Below, piece after piece: positions 1 through 11,014 of a stretch of DNA of 64,000 nt. Below the pieces are notes generated by a model. The model searched no databases and had not been told where the DNA came from. It was given only the letters and a program-made list of their open reading frames with translations. The stretch is from Comamonadaceae bacterium. GTDB taxonomy: Bacteria > Pseudomonadota > Gammaproteobacteria > Burkholderiales > Burkholderiaceae_C. The stretch is taken from the NCBI GenBank assembly GCA_014190675.1, contig BJGT01000001.1, forward strand, positions 41,109 through 105,108. The letters are read 5' to 3'. Each line of letters opens with the position of its first letter. Positions within the stretch are counted from its first letter, which is position 1. The position numbers and the translations under genes were made by a program.

Positions 1-1
1 G

Positions 2-616
2 CAAAACGCCGGACAAACCTGCTCTGCTGGCGCACGTCTTTTGGTTGAGCAGGCAATTTACGAGCCGCTGCTGGCCCGCCTTGGCGCCGAGTTTGCAAAG
101 CTGCGGGTTGGGCCGGCCGCCATGGACCTGGATCTGGGCCCCTTGATACGTCGCAGCCAGCAGCAGCGGGTGGCGGGCTTTCTGGCCGACGCCAGGGCTG
201 CGGGCCTGATGGTGGTGGGCGAGGGTAAGGTGGTCGATACGGCGCCAGAAGGGGGCTTTTATCAGGCACCCCTGTTGTTGCGCGATGTGCCGGTTGGCCA
301 CCGATTGGCGCAAGAAGAGGTATTTGGTCCGGTGCTTTGCGCGCTGCCCTTTGCTGACGAGGCGCAGGCCGTGGCGCTGGCCAATGCCACCGATTTTGGC
401 CTGGTGGCGGGTGTCTGGACTCGCGACGGGGCACGCCAATTCCGCTTGGCCAAGCGAATTCGCAGTGGCCAAGTTTTCATCAACAACTACGGCGCTGGCG
501 GTGGCGTGGAGCTGCCCTTTGGCGGGGTCAAATCCAGCGGCTACGGGCGGGAAAAAGGCTTTGAGGCATTGCACGGTTTCACCACGCTCAAGACTGTGGC
601 CATCAGGCACGGCTAA
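2..616 (+). CDS. Aldehyde dehydrogenase family protein, C-terminal part (5' end outside window)
   Basis: Frame 2 is open from the window edge and reads QNAGQTCSAGARLLVE (ALDH catalytic Cys motif), then EEVFGPVLCALPF and PFGGVKSSGYGREKG. Confidence 0.93.
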   Translation, partial: QNAGQTCSAGARLLVEQAIYEPLLARLGAEFAKLRVGPAAMDLDLGPLIRRSQQQRVAGFLADARAAGLMVVGEGKVVDTAPEGGFYQAPLLLRDVPVGHRLAQEEVFGPVLCALPFADEAQAVALANATDFGLVAGVWTRDGARQFRLAKRIRSGQVFINNYGAGGGVELPFGGVKSSGYGREKGFEALHGFTTLKTVAIRHG

Positions 617-714
617 ACGGCCGCGCAAGTCATGCCAGAATGAGAACCACGGTCGGCGAGCAAGTCCGTCGGACCGAGATCCTCGGCAAACCTTATTCAA
701 CCCTGATCCAAGCC

Positions 715-1482
715 ATGAGCCAACGCGTCAAAAATAAATCCGTCATCGTCACCGGCTCGGGCGGCGGCATCGGCGAAGGCATCGCCAAACGGCTGGCCGA
801 ACAGGGCGCACAGGTGATCGTCAATGACATCGACCCGCTGCGAGCAGAGCAGGTGGCAGCAGCGATCAGGTCGGCCGGCGGGCTGGCCTCTTTTTTTGCC
901 GCCGATGTGACCCGCTCAGACCAAGTTGCTGCGCTGGTGGCTGCCGCCGTAGAGCGCCATGGGCGGCTTGATGTGATGGTGAACAACGCCGGCTGGACCC
1001 ACCGCAATCGCCCAGCGCTGGAGGTCAGCGAGGATGAGTTCGACAAGTGCTACGCGGTCAACGTGAAGAGCATTTACCTTGCCACCATCCATGCCACACC
1101 CGTGTTTCGGGCCCAGGGTGGCGGCAGCTTTATCAACATTGCCTCAACCGCGGGCATACGCCCCCGCCCAGGCCTGACCTGGTACAACGGCTCCAAGGGG
1201 GCGGTCATCACCACATCAAAATCATTGGCGGCTGAGTTGGGGCCTGAGAATATCCGCGTGAACTGCATCAACCCGGTGTTTAACCCCGACACCGGCTTGG
1301 CCGCAGAATTTGCCGGAGGTCCGCTGACCGAGGAGCGGCGGGAAAAGTTTCGCGCCAGCATACCGCTGGGTCGGTTTTCAACTGCGCTGGATGTCGCAAA
1401 TGCCGTCCTTTATTTGGCCAGCGACGAGGCTAGTTTTATCAGCGGTGTCTGCCTTGAGGTAGACGGGGCACGCTGCGTATGA
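715..1482 (+). CDS. SDR family oxidoreductase (3-oxoacyl-ACP reductase-like)
   Basis: VIVTGSGGGIGEGIAKRL (TGxxxGxG), NNAG, YNGSKGA; C-terminal FISGVCLEVDGARCV. The start at 715 (MSQRVKNKS) is more plausible than 640. Confidence 0.92.
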   Translation: MSQRVKNKSVIVTGSGGGIGEGIAKRLAEQGAQVIVNDIDPLRAEQVAAAIRSAGGLASFFAADVTRSDQVAALVAAAVERHGRLDVMVNNAGWTHRNRPALEVSEDEFDKCYAVNVKSIYLATIHATPVFRAQGGGSFINIASTAGIRPRPGLTWYNGSKGAVITTSKSLAAELGPENIRVNCINPVFNPDTGLAAEFAGGPLTEERREKFRASIPLGRFSTALDVANAVLYLASDEASFISGVCLEVDGARCV

Positions 1483-1491
1483 GCTGCCTGC

Positions 1492-2661
1492 ATGGGGCTG
1501 CCCCGGACAGCGCCTGTGGCTGAAAGAATCATCCCGCTGCTGGACCACCGGGCGCGGGTTTTGCAGCCCCCGGCGGCGGCATTCGCGCCGGCCACCCGGC
1601 TGGGAGCCAACGGCCAACTCACCGATACCATGGGTCGGCCACTGCGAGACCTTCGCATCAGTGTTACCGACCGCTGCAACTTTCGTTGCAGCTACTGCAT
1701 GCCCAAAGAGGTGTTCGACCAGGAATACGCCTATCTGCCACAGGCCGAGCTTCTCTCGTTTGAAGAAATTACCCGGCTGGCTCGGGCCTTTGTGGCCCAC
1801 GGCGTGCAAAAAATTCGCCTCACCGGGGGCGAGCCACTGCTGCGCAAGAACATCGAATTGCTGATCGAGCAATTGGCCAGCCTGCGCACCCTCCAAGGTT
1901 TGCCGCTTGACCTCACGCTGACCACCAATGGCGCCCTGCTCAAACGCAAAGCTGCAAGCCTGAAGGCCGCGGGCTTGCAGCGCGTGACCATCAGCCTGGA
2001 CGGACTCGACGACACCGTATTCCAACGCATGAACGATGTCGCGTTTCCGGTCTCTGAAGTGCTCGCAGGCATTGATGCGGCGCAGGCGGCTGGCTTGGGA
2101 CCGATCAAAATCAACATGGTGGTCAAGCGCGGCACCAATGAGCAGGAAATCCTGCCCATGGCCCGTCACTTTCGGGGCAGCGGCATGGTGCTGCGTTTCA
2201 TCGAGTTCATGGACGTGGGGGCAACCAACGGCTGGCGTCTGAACGAAGTGCTGCCCTCGGGCCAACTGGTTCGGCAGATCCATGCCGAGTTGCCCTTGCT
2301 CGCCCTGAGTCCCTCGGCACCGGGCGAGACCGCCGAGCGCTGGGGCTATGCAGACGCAAGCGGCCAGTGGGACCGCAGTGCCGGTGAGATCGGGGTCATC
2401 AGCAGCGTCACCCAAGCTTTTTGTGGCAGCTGCAACCGGGCCCGTCTGTCCACTGAGGGCAAGCTCTACCTGTGTCTGTTCGCCACCCAGGGCCATGACC
2501 TGCGCGGCCTGTTGCGCAGCGGGGCGGTCGAGGCAGATCTGGTGTCTGCCATTGGCCACATCTGGCAGGGGCGTACCGAGCGTTACTCCGAACTGCGCAG
2601 CCTTCAGGCCGGCGACACAGGCACGGCTCGGCGGGTCGAGATGAGCTACATCGGTGGCTGA
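1492..2661 (+). CDS. moaA: GTP 3',8-cyclase MoaA (radical SAM)
   Basis: [14 protein letters not shown] radical SAM motif, [13 protein letters not shown]-terminal [21 protein letters not shown]. Confidence 0.96.
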   Translation: MGLPRTAPVAERIIPLLDHRARVLQPPAAAFAPATRLGANGQLTDTMGRPLRDLRISVTDRCNFRCSYCMPKEVFDQEYAYLPQAELLSFEEITRLARAFVAHGVQKIRLTGGEPLLRKNIELLIEQLASLRTLQGLPLDLTLTTNGALLKRKAASLKAAGLQRVTISLDGLDDTVFQRMNDVAFPVSEVLAGIDAAQAAGLGPIKINMVVKRGTNEQEILPMARHFRGSGMVLRFIEFMDVGATNGWRLNEVLPSGQLVRQIHAELPLLALSPSAPGETAERWGYADASGQWDRSAGEIGVISSVTQAFCGSCNRARLSTEGKLYLCLFATQGHDLRGLLRSGAVEADLVSAIGHIWQGRTERYSELRSLQAGDTGTARRVEMSYIGG

Positions 2662-3298
2662 GCGAATCAGCCCGGCCGACATCACCGGCCTGATACTGGC
2701 TGGTGGGCGTGGCTCGCGCATGGGCGGCGTGGACAAGGGCTTACAAAGCTACAACGGCCTGCCAATGGCCCTACACACCCTGACCCGCCTACAAATTGGC
2801 GGCTCGGTGGGCCAGGTCATGATCAATGCCAACCGTAATCTGGCGGCTTATGAGTCATTTGGAGCGGCTGTCTGGCCTGATGTTTTGGCAGACTATGCCG
2901 GGCCATTGGCGGGTTTTTTGACCGGCCTGGAGCGCTGCGAAACCCCTTATCTGGTAACCGTGCCCTGCGACACCCCCCTACTGCCAATCGATCTGGTGCC
3001 CCGTTTGGTGCGGGCAATGCAAGACCAGGGTGCCGATATCGCCATGGCGGCAGCGCCAGAGGCTGGAGCCGAGGGCCAGTTGCAGCTGCGCCCGCAGCCG
3101 GTTTTTTGCCTGTTGCGCGTGAGCCTGCTCGAGAGCCTGGTGGCCTTCACCCACGAAGGCGGGCGCAAGATTGACGCCTGGACAGCGCGCCACAACACCG
3201 TACTCACCCCCTTTGACTTACCCGGCGACGACCCCCGTGCCTTCTTCAATGCCAACACACTGGCAGAGCTGCGCGAACTCGAAGGCTGGCGGCCATGA
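2654..3298 (+). CDS. mobA: Molybdenum cofactor guanylyltransferase MobA
   Basis: [19 protein letters not shown] nucleotidyltransferase motif; overlaps moaA and is followed by moeA. Confidence 0.94.
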   Translation: MAERISPADITGLILAGGRGSRMGGVDKGLQSYNGLPMALHTLTRLQIGGSVGQVMINANRNLAAYESFGAAVWPDVLADYAGPLAGFLTGLERCETPYLVTVPCDTPLLPIDLVPRLVRAMQDQGADIAMAAAPEAGAEGQLQLRPQPVFCLLRVSLLESLVAFTHEGGRKIDAWTARHNTVLTPFDLPGDDPRAFFNANTLAELRELEGWRP

Positions 3299-4569
3299 GC
3301 TCTGTGGCAGAAGTTGCTGCCCAACTGCAAGGCTACGACCCGCAGGCGCTCAGCGTGGCTGGTGTCAACGAGTTTCTGCTGCGCCTGGTGCACAGCATTG
3401 ACGCGCCGCAGCAACTACCCCTGTTTGAAGCGCTGGGTCGGGTGTTGGCAGACGATGTCATTTCGCCCATCAATGTGCCGCCTCATGACAACTCGGCCAT
3501 GGACGGCTTCGCCCTGCGCGGCTCTGCACTGCGGCCAGACCAGCCACTGCGCTTGAGCCAGGTTGGTACTGCTTTGGCCGGGGTCGCCTGGCGAGGCACA
3601 GTAGGCCCGGGCGAGTGCGTCAAGATCATGACTGGGGCGGTAATGCCCGATGGGCTAGACACCGTGGTGCCACAAGAGCTTGTCAAGCGACTGGGGCAGG
3701 ACGAGCTGCGTATTGAAATCCCGGCCAATCTGCTTAAGCTCGGCGATAACCGGCGCCGCCTGGGCGAAGACCTGCGCTGCGGCGAGGTCGCCTTGAAAAA
3801 AGGCGCGCACCTCGGCCCGGCCGCGCTGGGCCTGGTGGCGAGTCTGGGCCTGGCAACGGTGCAGGTTCAGCGGCGCCTGAAGGTCGCCTATTTTTCTACC
3901 GGCGACGAAATCTTGAGCCTGGGTGAGCCTCTGCGCGAGGGTGCGGTGTACGACAGCAACCGCTACACCCTGTTTGGCCTGCTCAGCCGGCTTGGTTGCG
4001 AGGTGGTTGACCTGGGTGTCGTGCGCGACCAGCCGGCTTTGCTCGAGGCCGCCCTCACCAATGCTGCCAGCCATTGCGATGCCATCATCACCAGCGGGGG
4101 TGTGAGCGTGGGCGAGGCCGACTTCACCAAAGCCATGATGAAAAAACTCGGCGACGTAGCATTTTGGAAAATTGCCATGCGCCCAGGACGGCCCATGGCG
4201 GTGGGCCGAATCGGCCAGGCCCTGCTGTTTGGCCTGCCAGGCAACCCGGTGGCGGTGATGGTGACTTTTTTGGCCTTTGTGCGCCCCGCCCTGCTGCGGC
4301 TGATGGGCAGCAGCGCACTGCTGCCACCCCTGCTCAAGGCCTACAGCCTGGAGCCGCTACGCAAAAAACCAGGCCGCACCGAATACCAGCGCGGCACCGT
4401 GAGCACCGCAGCCGATGGCTCACTGAGGGTTAAAACCACCGGCAACCAGGGCTCGGGCGTGCTGAGCTCGATGGTACAGGCCAATGGGCTGATCGTGCTG
4501 CACCATGCTCAGGGTGACGTGGCAACCGGAGAGCCAGTCGATGTGATGATGTTCGACGGCGCAATCTGA
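3295..4569 (+). CDS. moeA: Molybdopterin molybdenumtransferase MoeA
   Basis: [58 protein letters not shown]; 4-bp overlap with mobA. Confidence 0.95.
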   Translation: MSSVAEVAAQLQGYDPQALSVAGVNEFLLRLVHSIDAPQQLPLFEALGRVLADDVISPINVPPHDNSAMDGFALRGSALRPDQPLRLSQVGTALAGVAWRGTVGPGECVKIMTGAVMPDGLDTVVPQELVKRLGQDELRIEIPANLLKLGDNRRRLGEDLRCGEVALKKGAHLGPAALGLVASLGLATVQVQRRLKVAYFSTGDEILSLGEPLREGAVYDSNRYTLFGLLSRLGCEVVDLGVVRDQPALLEAALTNAASHCDAIITSGGVSVGEADFTKAMMKKLGDVAFWKIAMRPGRPMAVGRIGQALLFGLPGNPVAVMVTFLAFVRPALLRLMGSSALLPPLLKAYSLEPLRKKPGRTEYQRGTVSTAADGSLRVKTTGNQGSGVLSSMVQANGLIVLHHAQGDVATGEPVDVMMFDGAI

Positions 4570-4608
4570 ACCGGCCCAGCAAGGGCCACCCAGCGGGCAC
4601 CGCCCCGG

Positions 4609-7600
4609 CTACTTGGCCAGCACCGCCTCGCCCGCAGGCAGTACCCCCCGGCTGGGCGCCGTCTCAGGCATTGGCACGGCTTGGGCGGCCAAGGGCTGCA
4701 CCAACTGCTCTGGCGGCGGGTGGTGGGCTGCATCAGGGTCAAGCGTGGGCTCTTTGTTAGCACCCGGCGCATGTTTGCGCGCCAGCAGGGTGTACATGGT
4801 GGGAACCACAAAAATGGTGAGCAGGCTGCCCAGTGCCATGCCGCCCACAATCACCCAGCCAATTTGGCGCCGGCTCTCAGCCCCGGCGCCAGTGGCCAGG
4901 GCCAGGGGCACCGCCCCCAGCACCATGGCGCCGGTGGTCATCATGATGGGGCGCAGGCGCTGGACAGCTGATTTTTTAATCGCCTGCAGCGTGTCGAGGC
5001 CTTGCTCGCGCAGTTGGTTGGCAAACTCGACGATCAAAATACCGTGCTTAGTGATCAGGCCCACCAAAGTAATCAGACCGATTTGGCTGAACACATTGAG
5101 TGTGCCGCCCGACAATTTGAGCGCCATCAAGGCCCCGGCCATTGACAGCGGCACGCTGAGCAAGATAACCAAGGGGTCAACAAAGCTCTCGAACTGCGCG
5201 GCAAGCACCAAAAATATAAACAGCAGTGCCAAGGCGAACACCAGGGTCAGGGCATCAGACGACTTGCGAAATTCACGACTGCTGCCGTTGAGGTCGGTGG
5301 CATAGCCAGGCTTGAGTACTTTTTTGGCCGTGGCGTCCATAAAGTCAAGCGCCTCGCCCATGGAATAGTCGGCCGACAGGTTGGAGGTGATGGTGGCGGA
5401 ACGGCGCTGGCCAAAGTGGTTGAGCTCCCGCGGCACCACCACTTCGCGAATCTTGACCAAGGCCGCAAGAGGGATCATGGCATCGCCTCGCCCACGCACA
5501 TATATTTTTTCAATATCGTCGGGCGTATCCCGGCCACTGGGCGTGGTTTGAACGATCACGTCGTACTGCTCGCCTTCGCGCTTGTAGCGTGTAACCTTGC
5601 GCCCACCGAGCATGGTCTCCACGGCCCGGGCGATCAGATCAACCCCGACGCCCATGTCTGCAGCCCGCTCACGGTCGACTTCGAGCTTGATCTCGGGCTT
5701 GTTGAGGCGCAGATCGGTATCCACCTGCACAAAGCCCGGATTTTTCGCCAACTCATCCTGAAAAGCCCGTACCGTCTGAGACAGGTTTTGATAACTGTCC
5801 GAGGTGATGATCACAAAATTGATCGGCCGCTGGATGAATCCTTGACCTAAAGAGGGCGGCGTGACTGGGAATGCGGTGACGCCCGACAGGCCAGACACCC
5901 GGGGCGTCATCTCGCGGGCCATCTCCAGCGTGGTTCGGCTACGTTCTTCCCAGGGTTTGGCACGAAAAAATATATTGCCCTGGGCCACAGTCGGGTTGCC
6001 AACAGTGGCAAAAACCCGGTCAAACTCAGGAAAACTCTGGCCAACCCGCTCAATGATTTGTGCATAGCGGTTGGTATATTCCAGGGTTGAGCCATCAGGG
6101 GCATTGAGTTGGGCCACCACCACGCCCCGGTCTTCAATGGGCGACAACTCGCGTTTGATTTCCCCCAACATGAGCCAGGACACCACGCCGCTGCCAATCA
6201 TCACCAACACCACCAGCCAGCGCTGGCGCAGGGTCCAGCTCAGTGCATGGCCATAGCCGCGGGTGACGGCCTGCAGGACCACCTCCATCGTCCGGTCAAA
6301 CCAAGAGGGTTTGGGGTTGTGCCGCAGCAGAACCGAAGACAACATCGGCGAGAGCGTTAAAGCCACCAAGCCCGACACCACCACCGCACCCGCCAGGGCC
6401 AGGGCAAATTCGGTGAACAAACGCCCAGTGCGCCCGGGAGAAAAGGCCAGGGGCGCATAGACCGCCACCAGCGTCATGGTCATTGCCACAATGGCAAAAC
6501 CTACCTCTCTGGCGCCACGAATCGCAGCCTGAAAAGGCGGCATGCCCTCCTCAATATGCCGGTAAATGTTTTCCAACATGACGATCGCATCATCAACCAC
6601 CAGGCCAATTGCGAGCACCAGGGCCAGCAGAGTCAGCGTGTTGATACTAAAACCGGCCACCGCCATCAAGGCAAAAGTTCCAACCAGTGCCACCGGTATC
6701 GTGAGCAGTGGAATGATCGACGCTCGCAGTGTGCGCAAGAATACAAAAATAACCAGGGCCACCAACACCGAGGCCTCAAGAATGGTCATGAACACGCCGC
6801 TGATGGAGCGCTCGATAAACACCGAGTTGTCGTTGGCCACCTGCACCTGCACGCCGGGCGGCAGGTCGCGCTGCACCTTGACCAGCAGCTTGCGAACACC
6901 GGCCGACAAATCGAGCGGATTGGCTGTGGCCTGGCGGATCACGCCCACACCGATCGAGTCGCGGCCATTCAGGCGCACGCTGGAGCGCTCGTCTACCGAG
7001 GCCTGCTCGACCCGCGCCACATCGGCGATGCGGATAGGCTGTCCGTTCACGGTGCGTATCACCACCTGCGCAAATTCTTGAGGCCGTTGCAAGTCAGTCG
7101 CTGCTGTGACATTGAATTCCCGCATGCGGCTCTCAATGCGGCCGGCCGGCACTTCCAGGTTGGAGCGTCGCAGCGCGTCTTCAAGGTCTTGCACGGTCAG
7201 CCGGTAAGCGGCGAGTTTGTCGGGGTCTACCCAAACCCGCATGGCAAACTTGCGCTCGCCCTGCACGATCACATCAGCAGCGCCAGGGGCGGTTTGCAAT
7301 ACCGGCTTGACCAGTGTGTTGGCCATTTCGGAGAGCTGTAGCGAGGTGTGTGTGTCCGAGCTCAGTGCCAAAAAAATGACCGGGAAAGCATCAGCCTCAA
7401 CCTTGGCGATCACCGGCTCATCGATGCCCTGAGGCAGTCGCTGGCGCACCCGGGTGACTTTGTCCCGCACATCGGCGGCGGCTGAATCGGCATCGCGAGT
7501 GAGCGCGAAGCGCACCGATATCTGGCTTCGCTCTTGCCGGCTGTTGGAGGTGATCACATCAACCCCCTCAATGCCAGCCAGCGAGTCTTCGAGCACCTTG

Positions 7601-7791
7601 GTAACCTGGCTTTCCATCACGTCGCTGGATGCGCCCGTGTAGAGGGTGCTCACTGACACCACGGGCTCGTCGATTTTTGGGTACTCGCGCACACTGAGCC
7701 GGTTGAAGCTGACCGCACCAATCAGGACGATCAGCAGGGACAAAACGGTGGCAAAGACCGGGCGGCGGATAGAGGTTTCAGCCAATTGCAT
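4609..7791 (-). CDS. Efflux RND transporter permease (AcrB/MexB-like)
   Basis: 1060 aa; N-terminus MQLAETSIRRPVFATVLSLLIVLIGAVSF; GLVVDDAIVMLENIYRHIEEG; 12-TM RND layout. Confidence 0.94.
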   Translation of the reverse strand: MQLAETSIRRPVFATVLSLLIVLIGAVSFNRLSVREYPKIDEPVVSVSTLYTGASSDVMESQVTKVLEDSLAGIEGVDVITSNSRQERSQISVRFALTRDADSAAADVRDKVTRVRQRLPQGIDEPVIAKVEADAFPVIFLALSSDTHTSLQLSEMANTLVKPVLQTAPGAADVIVQGERKFAMRVWVDPDKLAAYRLTVQDLEDALRRSNLEVPAGRIESRMREFNVTAATDLQRPQEFAQVVIRTVNGQPIRIADVARVEQASVDERSSVRLNGRDSIGVGVIRQATANPLDLSAGVRKLLVKVQRDLPPGVQVQVANDNSVFIERSISGVFMTILEASVLVALVIFVFLRTLRASIIPLLTIPVALVGTFALMAVAGFSINTLTLLALVLAIGLVVDDAIVMLENIYRHIEEGMPPFQAAIRGAREVGFAIVAMTMTLVAVYAPLAFSPGRTGRLFTEFALALAGAVVVSGLVALTLSPMLSSVLLRHNPKPSWFDRTMEVVLQAVTRGYGHALSWTLRQRWLVVLVMIGSGVVSWLMLGEIKRELSPIEDRGVVVAQLNAPDGSTLEYTNRYAQIIERVGQSFPEFDRVFATVGNPTVAQGNIFFRAKPWEERSRTTLEMAREMTPRVSGLSGVTAFPVTPPSLGQGFIQRPINFVIITSDSYQNLSQTVRAFQDELAKNPGFVQVDTDLRLNKPEIKLEVDRERAADMGVGVDLIARAVETMLGGRKVTRYKREGEQYDVIVQTTPSGRDTPDDIEKIYVRGRGDAMIPLAALVKIREVVVPRELNHFGQRRSATITSNLSADYSMGEALDFMDATAKKVLKPGYATDLNGSSREFRKSSDALTLVFALALLFIFLVLAAQFESFVDPLVILLSVPLSMAGALMALKLSGGTLNVFSQIGLITLVGLITKHGILIVEFANQLREQGLDTLQAIKKSAVQRLRPIMMTTGAMVLGAVPLALATGAGAESRRQIGWVIVGGMALGSLLTIFVVPTMYTLLARKHAPGANKEPTLDPDAAHHPPPEQLVQPLAAQAVPMPETAPSRGVLPAGEAVLAK

Positions 7792-7809
7792 GCTGGTTCT
7801 CCGAGGGGG

Positions 7810-9525
7810 TCAACGGCTGGCAGCCGAGGCTGGCGGTGCGGCTGCTGGCGCGCTGGCGGCTGTAGCGCTGGCTGCTGATGCCGCCCCCTGCGGCGGGCGC
7901 CCGAGTTCAATGATGCGCAGGGCGGTGCCGTCCCGCTGCAAACGCTGCTGACCCGCGATCACAACGGTTTGGCCTTCGCTCAGCCCATCGAGCACCTGCA
8001 CCTTGCCTTGGCGACGGGCGCCGAGCTTGACCTCTTGGCGCAAGGATACAAACTTGGTGTCTGGTGGCAGCGCTGGTGGAGCAACCGCGCCAGAAGCAGC
8101 AACTGCTGGCGCAGGCAGTTCAGAGGGCTCGACCACTTTGATGACAAACTGTCTCCCGCCCTGGGGCACGATGGCCTCCTCAGGCACGACCAAGGCCTCC
8201 GGATTGATTGAAAACACCGTGGTCACCCGGGCAAACATGCCAGGTCGCAAGGGCGCTGGCTCGCCAGTGCCGCCAGGGCCCTGAGCGCCTGCTCGTCCAG
8301 CCGGTCGACCACCGGCCGAAGCAGTGGGCGCTGCGCCGCTGGTCGCACCGCCGGGTGCGCCAGCCCGGTTGGCCGGTCTGGCACCGGTTTTTGCGGCTGA
8401 AGCGTCCGTAGCTGCCGCCGCGCTGGCTGCTGGGCCGGCCTCCGGCGGACAACCCAGGGGCTCACTTGAGGCTGGTGCAGCAGCAGAGCGGCCTGCCTCC
8501 GGCCCAGCCGGCGCTGCTGGTTTGGGCCGCACTGCCGGCTTGGCGCTCGGCGGGCCACCGGCCATGGGCGGGCCGCCAGCTTTGCCTGCTGCTGCACCGC
8601 CCGGCCCACCGGCGCCTGGTGCAGCGCCTGGTGCGGCACCAGGTGCCCCGCCGGCTGCGCCACCCGGGCGGCCGCCAGCAGGCTGGGCCGCCTCGCCCAT
8701 GGTGTTGGGCAACACAGCCCGCACGCCGACCGATCGCCCGTTGGCATCAAGCAGGGGATCTAAAGCCTCGATGCGGGCCTTGAAGGCCCGCCCGGGCATG
8801 GCATCAAGCGCCAACTCCACGGACTGCTGCAGCCGTAGCTTGCCCTGAAAGCGCTCAGGCAGGCGGAAGTCAACATACATGCTGCTGATGTCCTCCAAAT
8901 TAACAAGGTCTGCGCCGTCTTTCACGAAGTCGCCCAAATTGACCATCCGGATGCCTACGGTACCGTCAAAGGGGGCCAGCAAAACCATGCGCGCCAGCCG
9001 CGCGCAGGACAAAGCCAACTGAGCTTCAACCACCTGCAGGCTCGCAGCGCTCTCTTCTAGAACCCGCTGGGCAACGAAATTTTGCGCCACCAGCTCCTGG
9101 TTGCGCTTCAAATTGGCCTTAGCAATCGATACCTGCGCCATACCCTGCCGAACTTCAGCTCTTTGCAGGGCGTCGTCTAACTGAACCAGCATCTGCCCCT
9201 TGCGTACTTTGGCACCATCGCTAAAGCCCAGGACCTTGACTCGGCCCGGCACCTCGGGGCGCAGCATGACACTTTGGCGGGAGCGCAGCGTACCAACGGT
9301 TTGCGCGTCGTCCTGGAGCAACATCTTCTCAACCCGCCCGACTTCTACGCCAGCCGCCCGAGGCGCTGATGGCGCTGACGCACCAGGCAATGGTGGCGAG
9401 GCCGCAGTGCCAGATCCGCTGATTTCCTTGGGCCCTTTGGCCTGACCCTGGTACCACCATGCGGCGCCTGAGGCTGCCGCAATGCCAAGCACTGCAACCA
9501 AGGGGTAGATGATTTTTCTTGTCAT
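7810..9525 (-). CDS. Efflux RND periplasmic adaptor subunit (HlyD/MFP family) with a long Gly/Ala/Pro-rich insertion
   Basis: VMLRPEVPGRVKVLGFSDGAKVRKGQMLVQLDDALQRAEV lipoyl/biotinyl-like domain; APFDGTVGIR; LRPGMFARVTTVF. Lies directly upstream of the permease. Start MTRKIIYPL at 9525. Confidence 0.9.
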   Translation of the reverse strand: MTRKIIYPLVAVLGIAAASGAAWWYQGQAKGPKEISGSGTAASPPLPGASAPSAPRAAGVEVGRVEKMLLQDDAQTVGTLRSRQSVMLRPEVPGRVKVLGFSDGAKVRKGQMLVQLDDALQRAEVRQGMAQVSIAKANLKRNQELVAQNFVAQRVLEESAASLQVVEAQLALSCARLARMVLLAPFDGTVGIRMVNLGDFVKDGADLVNLEDISSMYVDFRLPERFQGKLRLQQSVELALDAMPGRAFKARIEALDPLLDANGRSVGVRAVLPNTMGEAAQPAGGRPGGAAGGAPGAAPGAAPGAGGPGGAAAGKAGGPPMAGGPPSAKPAVRPKPAAPAGPEAGRSAAAPASSEPLGCPPEAGPAASAAAATDASAAKTGARPANRAGAPGGATSGAAPTASAGGRPAGRAGAQGPGGTGEPAPLRPGMFARVTTVFSINPEALVVPEEAIVPQGGRQFVIKVVEPSELPAPAVAASGAVAPPALPPDTKFVSLRQEVKLGARRQGKVQVLDGLSEGQTVVIAGQQRLQRDGTALRIIELGRPPQGAASAASATAASAPAAAPPASAASR

Positions 9526-9692
9526 GGACTTGCTGCTCAATCGACTGACCGGGAACCCCACCCAGAGAAATCCGGACGGAACGATTAACCCCTAACTGTA
9601 GCAGGGCTTGGGGCAAATCAAAGAGTGCGCCAAACCATCAAATGGAGGGGGCTTTTGGGGCAACCTAGATTTGCCGGCCTGAGCCATCTCGG

Positions 9693-10142
9693 TTAAAGCC
9701 GCTGGCGCATTTGCTCAACACCCCGGTTGGCCAGAGCATCGGCGTGCTCATTTCCCGGGTCGCCGTTATGCCCACGCACCCAGTGCCAGTCAATCTGGTG
9801 CCCAGCCCGGTTGGCCAGGGCGTCCAGACGCTGCCAGAGGTCTGCGTTTTTGACCTCCTGCTTGGACGCGGTGCGCCAGTTGCGCGCTTTCCAAGCCGGC
9901 AGCCATTCTGTGATGCCTTTGAGCACATATTGGCTGTCGACATGAAGGTTGACATGGCAGGGCCGCTTGAGGGCTGACAGCGCCTCAATCACGGCCAGCA
10001 GTTCCATGCGGTTGTTGGTGGTTTGAAGCTCCCCGCCAAACAACTCCTTGATCGCGCCGGCCGAACTCAGTACTGCGCCCCAGCCCCCCAGGCCGGGATT
10101 GCCCTTGCAGGCGCCATCGGTATAAATCTCGACTGAATTCAA
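9693..10142 (-). CDS. rnhA: Ribonuclease HI
   Basis: [58 protein letters not shown]. Confidence 0.97.
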   Translation of the reverse strand: MNSVEIYTDGACKGNPGLGGWGAVLSSAGAIKELFGGELQTTNNRMELLAVIEALSALKRPCHVNLHVDSQYVLKGITEWLPAWKARNWRTASKQEVKNADLWQRLDALANRAGHQIDWHWVRGHNGDPGNEHADALANRGVEQMRQRL

Positions 10143-10927
10143 TCCTGGTTCCTAGCTTGTTGCTCGTTATGGGCCACCGGCTGCTCCAGACCGCTGCTTC
10201 TGGCAATCGACACCGGTGCGTGGCCGCGCGCGCGGGCGTGTTTCCAGCCGGGGCTAAGCAAAGTCATGCTGCGAACTCTTTTCACGGCGACGACGAAGTA
10301 CACGGCACCGAAAATCGGCCACCAGCGCGGGCCAGCCCGGTCCATCCATTCAAAGCGGGCCAGCCAAGCCTCGCTGAGCAAGGCCGGCCGGTAAGCGCCA
10401 AAACGCCCAAGCTCGACCTCAAAACCGAGCAAGCGCAACCAATCGCGCAGCCGCAAATACCCAATCAAGCGGTCCCTGGGCAAAAAGGTCTGGCCAAAAC
10501 CCAGCCTGCGGTAAACGGAGGCGCGGCTTTGCCTCAAACCCCACAGGCTCAGTGGGTTGAACCCGCAAATCACCACCCGGCCCTCAGGCACCAACACCCG
10601 CTCAACTTCGCGCAGGGTTGCATGGGGGTCTGGCGAGAGGTCTAGCGCATGGGGCAAAACCACCAGGTCAAGGCTGTTGGCTGAAAAAGGCAAGGCGGAA
10701 AAATCGCTCACCAGGTGGGCCGCCGAAAACCAGTCAGGTGTCGCAAGCCAGCGGTGCGGCATGCGGTTGGCTGCCAGGGCATCCATGTCGGGCAAACCGA
10801 GTTGCAAAGCATGAAAGCCAAAAATGTCAGCCACGGCCAGACCGAGCTGCTTTCGCTCCCACGCCAGCAGGTAGCGCCCTGGCGCTGATTGAAACCAATC
10901 CTGCAAACCTATAATTTCATCGTTCAT
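10139..10927 (-). CDS. Class I SAM-dependent methyltransferase (Methyltransf_11-like), coupled to rnhA
   Basis: [48 protein letters not shown]; 4-bp overlap with rnhA. Confidence 0.85.
   Translation of the reverse strand: MNDEIIGLQDWFQSAPGRYLLAWERKQLGLAVADIFGFHALQLGLPDMDALAANRMPHRWLATPDWFSAAHLVSDFSALPFSANSLDLVVLPHALDLSPDPHATLREVERVLVPEGRVVICGFNPLSLWGLRQSRASVYRRLGFGQTFLPRDRLIGYLRLRDWLRLLGFEVELGRFGAYRPALLSEAWLARFEWMDRAGPRWWPIFGAVYFVVAVKRVRSMTLLSPGWKHARARGHAPVSIARSSGLEQPVAHNEQQARNQD
10889..10915 (+). promoter_or_regulatory. Candidate sigma70-type promoter for mltD inside the 5' end of the divergent methyltransferase
   Basis: TTGAAA (10889-10894), 15 nt, TATAAT (10910-10915). The spacer is shorter than optimal. 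Confidence 0.35.
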
Positions 10928-11014
10928 GGATCACATCAAAATCACCTGGCCAGCAGCGCCCACACAAGTCCGTCCGCCGGCACGAGCTCGCCTTGCGCAT
11001 GGTCTGGCGCCAAC

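Noticed and set aside
1378-2736. 452-aa minus-strand ORF opposite moaA
   Set aside because: Antisense mirror ORF from GC-rich codon bias; composition is not protein-like and moaA on the plus strand is unambiguous.
8324-8848. GAP-rich 174-aa plus-strand ORF opposite the adaptor insertion
   Set aside because: Mirrors the repetitive GC-rich insert; low-complexity in both strands, no start context.
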